Positions 39,903 to 47,529 of a DNA stretch of 64,000 bases are shown piece by piece. Position numbers and translations under genes: made by a program. How positions within the stretch are numbered: position 1 is the stretch's first letter; each line of letters begins with the position of its first letter. Below the pieces are notes generated by a model. The model saw nothing but the letters and a program-made list of their open reading frames with translations. It was not told the DNA's origin and did not search any database. Source of the stretch: Hallerella sp963652365. GTDB taxonomy: Bacteria > Fibrobacterota > Fibrobacteria > Fibrobacterales > Fibrobacteraceae. The stretch lies in assembly GCA_963652365.1 (NCBI GenBank), contig CAVJTH010000006.1:1-64000 (forward strand), in the 5' to 3' direction.

Positions 39903-42900
39903 GTGTTTCGACTGTTTGCGCTCGTTCTTTTCTTGCCACTTGCAACCCTGCTTGCGCAAGTCCAGTTTCCGCATGGTTCCGGGATCGTTGACGTCACGAA
40001 GCCCCCGTATGGCGCCAAGGCCGACGGCAAGACCGATGTCACGGAGATAATCCAGCGGGCGCTCGACGAGCATCCGAACGGAAACTACGTCATCTATCTG
40101 CCGAACGGGACCTACCTGATTTCCAGGCAGCTCAGCTGGCCCCAGGCGGAAAAGGAAGAAAATTCCTATCGGCGGACAATCCTCCAGGGCGAAAGCATGG
40201 GCGGAACGCACCTCGTGCTCCAGGACGATTCCTACGGATACGACAACCCGGACGCGCCGCGCGCGATGCTCTACACGGGCGTCGGAAACTACCCGCACAA
40301 CCGAAACGCCGTCCGCGACCTCTCTCTCCATACCGGCAAGGGAAACCCCGGCGCGATAGGCATCCGATTCAACGCGAACTACCAGGGAACCATTTCGAAC
40401 GTCAAGATCTTTTCGGGCGACGGAAGCGGCGTCGCGGGCATCGACATGAACTACACGGAGGGAATCGGGCCGCTGCTAGTGAAGAACGTGGAAATTCGCG
40501 GCTTCGACGTGGGAATCCTCACCGGGTTTCCCATGTACGGCATGACGTTCGAGCACATCACCCTCTACGGACAGAAGCGATACGGCATCGAGAACCACGA
40601 CCAGGTCCTCACAATCCGCAATCTTCGCAGTCACAACGATGTCCCCGCTATCGCGAACTTCGGCGAGAACGCCCTGCTCACGATGATCGGCGGCGCGCTC
40701 GAATACACGGGAAAGAAGAAGTCCAAGGTTCCCGCCATCTACAACGAAGGCTTCCTCTTTGCGCGGGACATCGCCACGAGCCGTTACGCGAAAGCGATCG
40801 AGGACAGGGGGCCCGCCAGCGGCGAAGGACTTCCCGGACCGGAAATCATCGAATACTCCTCCGACATCCCGACAAACCTCTGCCACTCGCCGCAGTATTC
40901 CTTCAAGCTCTCCATCGCCGAGACGCTGATTCCCATGGAGCAGCCGCCCGACCAGTGGGTTGGCATCGCGGGAGACTACGGCGGAACGACCGGCACGGGC
41001 AGCGACGATTCCAAGGCGATCCAGCAGGCGATAGACGATGGCGCGGAAACCATCTACTTCACCCCGGGAGGCCGCTACACCATCAACCGGGACGTCATCG
41101 TCCGGAACCGAGTCCGGAAGATCGTCGGGACGGAAGCGACCATCGACGGCACAGGAAAGTTCGTCGTCGAAGGCAGCGCGTTCAAGGAAATCACGTTCGA
41201 GCGATTCGGGGAGTTCGGCGCGGGCATCTACCACAAGTCGCCCCAGACGCTCATCCTCAAGAACATGAAGGTCAAGGACTACGCGAGCGCGAAATCGGGC
41301 GCGGGTGACCTCTACATGGAAGACGTCGCCATCAACCACATGGAAATCAACCTCCAGCACGTGTGGGCCCGCAGCCTCTATATGAACAACGACCGCAAGA
41401 CGAAAATCGAGAACAACGGCGGAACGCTCTGGATCCTGGGACTCACCGCCGAGAACGGCAACACGGTGCTCCACAACCGCGACCGTGGCGAAGCGGAACT
41501 TCTCGGCGTACACGTCATATCGAGCCGCAAGGCGAAGAACGCTCCCATGTTCATCAACGATTCCGCAAGCCTTTCCGTCGAAGGCCTCCGCGAATCGCTT
41601 CTCCAGGGGAACGCCTTCCCGAAAATCGCGGTCGAGACCCGCAACGGCGACTCCAAGACGCTCGCGTCGAGCGGGCTGCTCAAGAATCCGGGCGGCGGTA
41701 CCATGATGACGCTCTTTGTCGGCTACGTCCCGAAAGTCGGCGAGAACGAGCCTCCCGAAGTCGAAGGCGCGGAGGACATGATTCTCCTCCAATCCGACAA
41801 GGCAAGGCTTTCCGGCGTCGTCTTTGACGACGGACGCGGGACCAAGGGACATTGCAGCGATCCCGTCGAATGGAAAAAGGTAAGCGGGCCGGGTCGCGTC
41901 GTGTTTTCCGACGAAAAGGAATACGAGACGGACGTCACCTTCTCCTACAGCGGCAGATACGGCATTTCGTTCACGGCGGACGACGGCGAGTTCAAGACTT
42001 CCGACACGACGCACATCTACGTGTTCGACCTCCGCACGACCACCAAGGACCACAGCGGAAACGGAGTGGCCTCGGGCCGCGGCATGGACACCTGGGTTTC
42101 GGAATTCGACACGTACACGGAACACGGCAGCGATTCCCTTTTGCAGATAGGCTACAGCAAGCAAGGTTCCAGCGCGAAGATCTACCTGAAGTTCGACGTA
42201 TCGGCGATTCCCGGGCCGATTTCCGATGCGGCGCTCCAGCTCTCCGTCCCGGACGATCCGCGCTACAAGAACAAGAAAAAGCCCGTCCAGTGGAACGTGT
42301 TCGGACTTCTCGAAGAACCGGAAAAGGATTTCGGCGACGGAATCGCCCCCGCGGACTGGCAAGAGACCGAGCTGAACTGGTATAACGCTCCGGCAAACCA
42401 GAACGCGCCCGGCGGCGCCTACGTTCCCAAGAAATCGCGCGGCGGCGGAATCGATCCGCGCTACACGAGCTATCTCGGCACGATCACGCCCAACCCGAAC
42501 ACGCCCTTCGGCTCGTTCCTCAAGAGCGCAAGCCTCACGGAATTCATGAAGCGCAAGCACAAGTCGAAGCTCTTCACGTTCATCCTTTCGGCAGTCGCCC
42601 CGTCCGATTCGAACTACTCCGTCTATTCGCGCGAAGCCGGAAAGGCTCTCGCCCCGGCTCTCTACATCAGCTACTTCGATTCGAACCGCACGGTCAGCGG
42701 AGCCGCGACCGAAAGCGCCATTTCGCTTTCCAAGGTGAACATCAACATCGTTTCGCTCGACTGCAACTTCGACCTCACGATCGGGGAACCCCAGTTCGTA
42801 AAGATCGAGATTTTCAACGAGTCCGGCAAGTTCATCCAGCAGCTGTGCGGACGAGAACTCGAAAGCGAAAGGAAGTACACGTTCAAATTCAAGGCGAAGA

Positions 42901-42980
42901 ACTTCCCTACCGGAAAATACACGCTCAAGGTTTCCGGCGAATCCTTTTCGAAAGAACAGAAATTCTATATCCTGAACTAG
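39903..42980 (+). CDS. Secreted two-beta-helix (pectate lyase 3/GH55-like) protein with DNRLRE domain and type IX-like C-terminus
   Basis: The 1025-residue protein starts at GTG 39903, fixed by a clear signal peptide (MFRLFALVLFLPLATLLAQ) and GAGG upstream. Residues about 27-350 and 355-590 each begin like Pectate_lyase_3 repeats (PPYGAKADGKTDVTEIIQ; GSDDSKAIQQAIDDG), the tandem layout of GH55 beta-1,3-glucanases. Next come an Ig/PKD-like part (about 620-700) and a DNRLRE-type module (about 710-920) with AKIYLKFDVSAIPG and WQETELNWYNAPA. The last 75 residues (VKIEIFNESGKFIQQL to FPTGKYTLKVSG) resemble a type A type IX sorting domain. Polysaccharide degradation is inferred; catalytic residues were not assigned. 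A lipoprotein gene follows after 7 nt. Confidence 0.75.
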   Translation: MFRLFALVLFLPLATLLAQVQFPHGSGIVDVTKPPYGAKADGKTDVTEIIQRALDEHPNGNYVIYLPNGTYLISRQLSWPQAEKEENSYRRTILQGESMGGTHLVLQDDSYGYDNPDAPRAMLYTGVGNYPHNRNAVRDLSLHTGKGNPGAIGIRFNANYQGTISNVKIFSGDGSGVAGIDMNYTEGIGPLLVKNVEIRGFDVGILTGFPMYGMTFEHITLYGQKRYGIENHDQVLTIRNLRSHNDVPAIANFGENALLTMIGGALEYTGKKKSKVPAIYNEGFLFARDIATSRYAKAIEDRGPASGEGLPGPEIIEYSSDIPTNLCHSPQYSFKLSIAETLIPMEQPPDQWVGIAGDYGGTTGTGSDDSKAIQQAIDDGAETIYFTPGGRYTINRDVIVRNRVRKIVGTEATIDGTGKFVVEGSAFKEITFERFGEFGAGIYHKSPQTLILKNMKVKDYASAKSGAGDLYMEDVAINHMEINLQHVWARSLYMNNDRKTKIENNGGTLWILGLTAENGNTVLHNRDRGEAELLGVHVISSRKAKNAPMFINDSASLSVEGLRESLLQGNAFPKIAVETRNGDSKTLASSGLLKNPGGGTMMTLFVGYVPKVGENEPPEVEGAEDMILLQSDKARLSGVVFDDGRGTKGHCSDPVEWKKVSGPGRVVFSDEKEYETDVTFSYSGRYGISFTADDGEFKTSDTTHIYVFDLRTTTKDHSGNGVASGRGMDTWVSEFDTYTEHGSDSLLQIGYSKQGSSAKIYLKFDVSAIPGPISDAALQLSVPDDPRYKNKKKPVQWNVFGLLEEPEKDFGDGIAPADWQETELNWYNAPANQNAPGGAYVPKKSRGGGIDPRYTSYLGTITPNPNTPFGSFLKSASLTEFMKRKHKSKLFTFILSAVAPSDSNYSVYSREAGKALAPALYISYFDSNRTVSGAATESAISLSKVNINIVSLDCNFDLTIGEPQFVKIEIFNESGKFIQQLCGRELESERKYTFKFKAKNFPTGKYTLKVSGESFSKEQKFYILN

Positions 42981-42987
42981 GTGTCCC

Positions 42988-44595
42988 ATGAAGCCCCAGA
43001 TCCTTTCCCTCCTATCGGTATTTTTTGTCGCGGCGATTGTCGGCTGCGGAAGCGACAGCGGTTCGTCGGCAGGCGAAAGTTCCTCCTCGACGAGCAGTTC
43101 GTCGGCGGAATCGTCCAGTTCGCTTTCCAACCGGCTAGACGTCGCCTACGCCGATACGCTCTCTTCCGATACGCTCTCCGTTTCGTGCAAGGCCGGTTCC
43201 GACGCCTGCAAGCTCTTTCTCGGCGAGTATCCCGCGGGAACGCTCATCGAAATCTTCGCGATGAAGGCTTCCGGCGAAAGCCCCGATTCCTTCTTTGTAC
43301 GCGAAGAGCAGGGTGCGAACCTGGTCCCCGAAACTTTCTCGATCGACGCCGGCGACACGGTTTACAATACGCAAGACGCGTTCGCACGATTCGGCGACAC
43401 GAGCTTTGTCACCGCCCGATTCATCACGACCCAAGGCTCGGGATTCTACTATGTCGATGTCCCTGCCGCAAGCGCAAGGGATTCCGCGTCCGAATTCCTG
43501 ATGGCGGCAAACGTCCTCGTCGGACACTACCTCTACGCGGAAGGAAAAGATTCCACGACAATCGCGCCGGGAGACACGCTGCGCGGGTTCTTCCTTTTGG
43601 AAAGCGCGCCGAAAGAAGCCGTCGTCCGGTTTTCGGTATCGGTCGGAAAGAGCATCAACGTAAAAGCCTTCGGCAAGTCGATTTCGGGAATCGACCTGCA
43701 AAAGGACGGCAAGGAAGTCGTTTCGGGAAACCCCATCGACGAGCAGATCTTGCCCGAAAAGAAGGCGGACTACGCCGTCGCCGTCTATCCCAAAGGGGCA
43801 CCCGACTACACGACCGGCCCTTACGCCTACTTCGAAATCCAGACAAGCTCCCGCGACCTCGCAAAGGGCGAATACCTGGCGAATCCCGACTCCATCAAGA
43901 CCGTCGGCGACACGCTGGTCGTCGTCCGCGAAAAGAACGACGCCGCCAAATACTACCTGAGGCAAGAGCAATACGTGTGGCTCGCCGACTTGGACAAGGG
44001 CGATTCCATCCAGGTGTCCCACGAGATCGAAGGCTACTACTCGGGCGCAAGCTACCCGGCGACCTACGCGATCCTGGATTCCGCCGGAGATTCGGTCGCG
44101 TCCGTTTCGGAAACCCGGAGGCTCTTTGTCGCCGAGAAAAAGGGGCCTTTCTACCTGCACTACGTCCGCCTGAATTCCCCGCCAAGCTCCCCGAGCCAGA
44201 TTTTAACGCTCAAGACGTCCATAGAACGCTTCGGATATGTCACCCGGTTCTTCTTCTACGACGAGGAACGCGAAGAATCGATCGAAACCAAGAGCGTTCT
44301 CGCCGGCGACACGCTCTACTTTTCAAGGCTCGCGCTGCGCGCCGAGCCCTCCGACGCGAGCAGCAACGCGATTTGGTATGTGCCCTGCGAAGATCTGGAC
44401 CTCATCCGTTCCGCATACACGGAAAGCAGCTGCCTAAGCTACGGGACCGAGCAGCTCATCGGGGCGACGAACATCGCCGTTTCCAGCGACCCGAACAGCG
44501 CAGGCGAAATCATCCACCTGATAGCCCAGAGCCTTGCCGATCCCCATGCGCGCGACACTTTGAACGTTTTCATCAGCGACTCCGACTCGCCATAG
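42988..44595 (+). CDS. Large lipoprotein with serine-rich linker
   Basis: The 535-residue lipoprotein has a signal with lipobox IVGC (Cys near residue 20) and a Ser-rich linker (about 22-46) of the kind common in Fibrobacter lipoproteins. A long beta-rich body follows with repeating short phrases such as IDAGDTVYN, IAPGDTLRGFF and VLAGDTLYFS, suggesting repeated beta-sandwich domains. No catalytic motif was seen. AGGTG precedes the ATG, which is 7 nt after the beta-helix protein gene, so the two are likely co-expressed at the cell surface. Confidence 0.7.
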   Translation: MKPQILSLLSVFFVAAIVGCGSDSGSSAGESSSSTSSSSAESSSSLSNRLDVAYADTLSSDTLSVSCKAGSDACKLFLGEYPAGTLIEIFAMKASGESPDSFFVREEQGANLVPETFSIDAGDTVYNTQDAFARFGDTSFVTARFITTQGSGFYYVDVPAASARDSASEFLMAANVLVGHYLYAEGKDSTTIAPGDTLRGFFLLESAPKEAVVRFSVSVGKSINVKAFGKSISGIDLQKDGKEVVSGNPIDEQILPEKKADYAVAVYPKGAPDYTTGPYAYFEIQTSSRDLAKGEYLANPDSIKTVGDTLVVVREKNDAAKYYLRQEQYVWLADLDKGDSIQVSHEIEGYYSGASYPATYAILDSAGDSVASVSETRRLFVAEKKGPFYLHYVRLNSPPSSPSQILTLKTSIERFGYVTRFFFYDEEREESIETKSVLAGDTLYFSRLALRAEPSDASSNAIWYVPCEDLDLIRSAYTESSCLSYGTEQLIGATNIAVSSDPNSAGEIIHLIAQSLADPHARDTLNVFISDSDSP

Positions 44596-44603
44596 GGAAA
44601 AAT

Positions 44604-44613
44604 TTTCTATCTT
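44604..44613 (+). promoter_or_regulatory. Extended -10-like motif of rpsD
   Basis: TTTCTATCTT followed by TG, so the word TATCTTTG also fits the Bacteroidetes-type TAnnTTTG box. It leaves an rpsD leader of about 70 nt. Confidence 0.5.
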
Positions 44614-44662
44614 TGAACGCCCCGGGATGTCGTGCCAAGCTCTGCCAGCATCTCCGGTTTAA

Positions 44663-44680
44663 CGAAAGAGCTTCCTTTCG
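44663..44680 (+). promoter_or_regulatory. Hairpin in the rpsD leader
   Basis: CGAAAG (44663-44668), loop AGCTTC and CTTTCG (44675-44680) lie directly before the GAGG ribosome binding site of rpsD. S4 is a known autoregulator in other bacteria, so this may be a site of translational control; that is inference. Confidence 0.35.
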
Positions 44681-44688
44681 AGGTAACA

Positions 44689-45291
44689 ATGTCCTATCGT
44701 GGACCCAAAGCCAAGGTCGCCCGTTCTCTCGGGCTCGCCATCACTCAAAAGACCCAAAAGGTTCTCGACCGTCGCAACTTCGGCCCCGGTCAGCATGGTC
44801 AAGATCGCAAGAAGTCCGCTTCCGTTTACAAGCAGCAGCTTGTCGAGAAGCAGCGTCTTCGCTTCACCTACAACATTTCCGAAGCCCAGATGGCCAAGAC
44901 TTATGCCGAAGCCAACCGTCGCGAAGGTTCTGCCGGTGACAACCTGATGATCCTTCTCGAGACCAGACTGGATGCGCTGGTCTATCGCATGGGTTTTGCC
45001 CGCACCATTTTTGCCGCTCGCCAGTATGTCGCCCACGGACACTTTGCCGTGAACGGCGTCCGCAGCTTCTCCCCGAGCCGTCTCATCAAGGCCGGTGACG
45101 TGATTTCCGTCCGGGAACGTTCCAAGAATCACGTTCAGATCAAGGAAGCCCTGGAAAGCGCTCCGACTCTTCCGGAATACGTTTCGGTCGATAAGGACAA
45201 GATGGAAGGCAAGCTCGTGGCGACCCCGCTCCGCGCCCAGATTCCGGTCCAGCTCCAGGAACAGCTCGTGGTCGAATACTACAGCCGCTAA
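44689..45291 (+). CDS. rpsD: 30S ribosomal protein S4
   Basis: This 200-residue protein shows the S4 N-terminal part (MSYRGPKAKVARSLG, RRNFGPGQHG) and the S4 RNA-binding domain with RLDALVYRMGFARTIFAARQYVAHGHFAVNG. It binds 16S rRNA early in small-subunit assembly. ATG 44689 has GAGG 7 nt upstream. It stands alone here rather than in the usual rpsM-rpsK-rpsD-rpoA cluster, so it is either a relocated single copy or a paralogue. No zinc-type cysteines are seen. A terminator follows. Confidence 0.95.
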   Translation: MSYRGPKAKVARSLGLAITQKTQKVLDRRNFGPGQHGQDRKKSASVYKQQLVEKQRLRFTYNISEAQMAKTYAEANRREGSAGDNLMILLETRLDALVYRMGFARTIFAARQYVAHGHFAVNGVRSFSPSRLIKAGDVISVRERSKNHVQIKEALESAPTLPEYVSVDKDKMEGKLVATPLRAQIPVQLQEQLVVEYYSR

Positions 45292-45312
45292 CGTTCTTTT
45301 ACTTTTTATTCA

Positions 45313-45348
45313 AACAGCGGATTTCGAAAGAATCCGCTGTTTTGTTTT
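45313..45348 (+). terminator. Rho-independent terminator after rpsD
   Basis: AACAGCGGATT (45313-45323) pairs with AATCCGCTGTT (45331-45341) around TCGAAAG, followed by TTGTTTT. It also marks the border of the AT-richer block that starts here. Confidence 0.85.
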
Positions 45349-45389
45349 AAAATTTTACTTGATAACATAAAACATGTACAATTAAAATT

Positions 45390-46109
45390 TCAATCCTTTA
45401 CACAGCGGACGGGGGTATAGATTCTAGTACGCTCTGCACCGTCATTGAGTGCCCTATGAAATATTACGCCCTGATTTTCTATAGTGAATTTTACAAATCC
45501 ATAAATAAAACCTAGTAGCCCTATGTAGCCGTCATTTTTTGTGGTGCGATACATTGGCGTGATATACATAGGAGAAGGCAACAAGGCAAAGCCACAATCA
45601 TCCGTTCCGTTAGAAGAAATTCCGGGGTTTAGGGGAATCCAGCCTTCCGTTGCTTTCAAGTGCAATCCGGCGCTATCGATTCCCCCCACAGTATCTATAA
45701 GACTTAGAAATTCGTCTTCGCTCGGCAAATGCCATCCCGAAGGGCACACCCTCAAGGCCAATGTATCTACGTAGAGACGACCTTTTGAACAAGCCGAATC
45801 CGCACAAAACGAAAGCCAGCCCCAGCTCATATCTCGTGGCAAACTATCATTATAATTCAGGTTTTCCGCCATCCAGACCTGACTGCCGATGGTCACGTAC
45901 TTGTATTCCTGTCCGTCGCGAGCGTCCGTAAACGTTCCGCGGTTCGGTTCGCCGTAGGCGTTCAGGCCGTCTGCCGGGCAAACGACAGCCGCGTCAAAGG
46001 TATATTTCGGCACTTCCGGTTCCGATGAAGAACTGCTTTCCGAGCAAGCCGACAGCGACAGCGCGAGCATTGCCGAGCCGATAAAAAACTGCAGTTTTGG
46101 GGATTTCAT
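45390..46109 (-). CDS. FISUMP-domain lipoprotein (Fibrobacter major paralogous domain), copy 1
   Basis: The 239-residue lipoprotein has a signal with lipobox LSAC, a short Ser linker and the TIGR02145 domain: FTDARDGQEYKYVTIG, then QVWMAENLNYND, VCPSGWHLPSEDEF and the terminal PVRCVKD. The usual WTST segment near the C-terminus is changed. GGAG lies 7 nt before ATG 46109; the 12-codon upstream extension is rejected. The family is greatly expanded in Fibrobacter and its role is unknown. A block of about 135 nt is nearly identical to copy 2. Confidence 0.85.
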   Translation of the reverse strand: MKSPKLQFFIGSAMLALSLSACSESSSSSEPEVPKYTFDAAVVCPADGLNAYGEPNRGTFTDARDGQEYKYVTIGSQVWMAENLNYNDSLPRDMSWGWLSFCADSACSKGRLYVDTLALRVCPSGWHLPSEDEFLSLIDTVGGIDSAGLHLKATEGWIPLNPGISSNGTDDCGFALLPSPMYITPMYRTTKNDGYIGLLGFIYGFVKFTIENQGVIFHRALNDGAERTRIYTPVRCVKD

Positions 46110-46134
46110 GTAATTCTCCTTGTGAAAAAAATGG

Positions 46135-46776
46135 TCAAAGTTCAAACAGCGAATCGGGGACTTTGTCCGATTTCCGCATGCGAAGAATTTCGGTCGTTAC
46201 CACGCTTTCCGTTCCATTTACCATCACCGAGACTGCCATTTTTTTCAGCCTGTTGCTTGCGTCATAAGTGAAGGTTGTCTGCATATTCGTGCGGTCCTTT
46301 ACGGCTTCGACTTTCTCGATGCGCTTCCTTTTGCTGTTGTAATAGACGCTTCCGGCAGGACCTTTTATCAGGTAGATTTCGCCTGACAGGAACTTCGGCT
46401 CTTCCCAATCGCCGGAATCGAGCGGGTTGAAATCGGCATAGGAATTTGTCTGCAACGTTTCTCCGTTGTAGTCCAAAGTCTGAGTCCTGTTCGTTTTCAA
46501 ATCCACGATCTTCATTTTATTCCCGTTCACAATGCTGCGCTGGTTCAAGAAACCGCCGCGGATTTCCGTGTAGCTCTTGCCCGTCCCTTTGTTTACGATG
46601 AAGAAATTGGTCTGCTGATAAACTCCCTGCGCCTTTACGGAAACGCGAAGGTTCATCTCGACGGAATCGCGGGGAATGGCGCCTTCCTTGAGAGCGGTCT
46701 TCACTTGCTCCAGGGTGAGGGCGAACGCCTGGGAGACAAAAAGGACAAAGAACAACGATGATTTAAAACAGTTCAT
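46135..46776 (-). CDS. LolA/outer-membrane lipoprotein-sorting-like periplasmic protein
   Basis: The 213-residue protein has a signal peptide (MNCFKSSLFFVLFVSQAFA) and a beta-rich mature part with SVEMNLRVSVKAQGVYQQT, KIVDLKTNRTQTLDYNGE and a YYNSKRKRIEKVEAV hairpin. This strand pattern resembles the LolA/LppX-type half-barrel that carries lipids or lipoproteins; the match is by fold impression, not by a decisive motif. It sits between two FISUMP lipoprotein genes, with 25 nt to the next start. Confidence 0.5.
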   Translation of the reverse strand: MNCFKSSLFFVLFVSQAFALTLEQVKTALKEGAIPRDSVEMNLRVSVKAQGVYQQTNFFIVNKGTGKSYTEIRGGFLNQRSIVNGNKMKIVDLKTNRTQTLDYNGETLQTNSYADFNPLDSGDWEEPKFLSGEIYLIKGPAGSVYYNSKRKRIEKVEAVKDRTNMQTTFTYDASNRLKKMAVSVMVNGTESVVTTEILRMRKSDKVPDSLFEL

Positions 46777-46803
46777 GCGAGGCTATCAGTAAAACGAGGA
46801 TTA

Positions 46804-47517
46804 TCAATAGAGGGGATTCTTGACACATCGAATACTTGCATAGCTAAAACTGATAAAGTATGCCATATCGTAAGAGATACCGAAATAATACGTTGCCAGT
46901 AAACTTTCAGCGGTAGAAGTCCAGTACTCTCGGCCTGTTAAAAATTTTGTCCTATTGGCATCGTTGTTCGTGTCTATTTTCGACAACGAGTTAAAACCAC
47001 AGTCATCCGTACCGGGTCCAAGACGCTGATTTTCAAAACCAAACATTTCGGTACTTCTTAAGCGATTCCCTTGTCCCCCAACGCTATTTGCCAAAATAAC
47101 CCAATCCTCCACAGAAGGCACATGCCAGCCGGTCGGGCAGATGGTATCGGTCAACGCCATGTCCAAAATTCCAGAGCGTTCTCCATCCTGGTATAAACCA
47201 TAAAGTCGACCAAAAGTGTCACAAGATCCTTCAATTCCCTCTTCATTACACACATTGTAGGGCGCATCAAATTTCAGGTTTTCCGCCATCCAGACCTGAT
47301 TCCCGATGGTCACGTACTTGTATTCCTGTCCGTCTCGGGTGTCCGTAAACGTTCCGCGGTTCGGCTCGCCGTAGGCGTTCAGGCCGTCTGCCGGGCAGAC
47401 GACCGCCGCATCGAAGGAGTCTTCCGGTTCCGCAGAGGAGCCGTTCTCCGAGCAGGCGGAAAACAGAAACGTAGCGAAAGTCATGCAGGCTAGAGAACGA
47501 ATCGTCAATTTTTTCAT
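46804..47517 (-). CDS. FISUMP-domain lipoprotein, copy 2
   Basis: The 237-residue lipoprotein has lipobox FSAC, a short linker and the complete TIGR02145 domain: FTDTRDGQEYKYVTIG, QVWMAENLKFD, FGRLYGLYQD, ICPTGWHVPSVEDW, EYWTSTAES and SIRCVKN. AGGAAA precedes the ATG. Its first half is almost identical to copy 1 at the DNA level while the second half is unrelated in detail. The gene starts 12 nt after the stop of the giant surface protein, so it is probably on the same transcript. Confidence 0.88.
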   Translation of the reverse strand: MKKLTIRSLACMTFATFLFSACSENGSSAEPEDSFDAAVVCPADGLNAYGEPNRGTFTDTRDGQEYKYVTIGNQVWMAENLKFDAPYNVCNEEGIEGSCDTFGRLYGLYQDGERSGILDMALTDTICPTGWHVPSVEDWVILANSVGGQGNRLRSTEMFGFENQRLGPGTDDCGFNSLSKIDTNNDANRTKFLTGREYWTSTAESLLATYYFGISYDMAYFISFSYASIRCVKNPLY

Positions 47518-47529
47518 TTTTTTCCTTTG

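Noticed and set aside
40476..43130. 884-codon open frame on the minus strand
   Set aside because: It lies opposite the beta-helix protein gene, which has a signal peptide, domain motifs and a ribosome binding site. The antisense translation is rich in Arg, Val, Glu and Asp, as expected of a GC-rich shadow.
42981..44939. 652-codon open frame on the plus strand
   Set aside because: It overlaps the lipoprotein gene and rpsD in another frame. The translation is Arg-rich and featureless.
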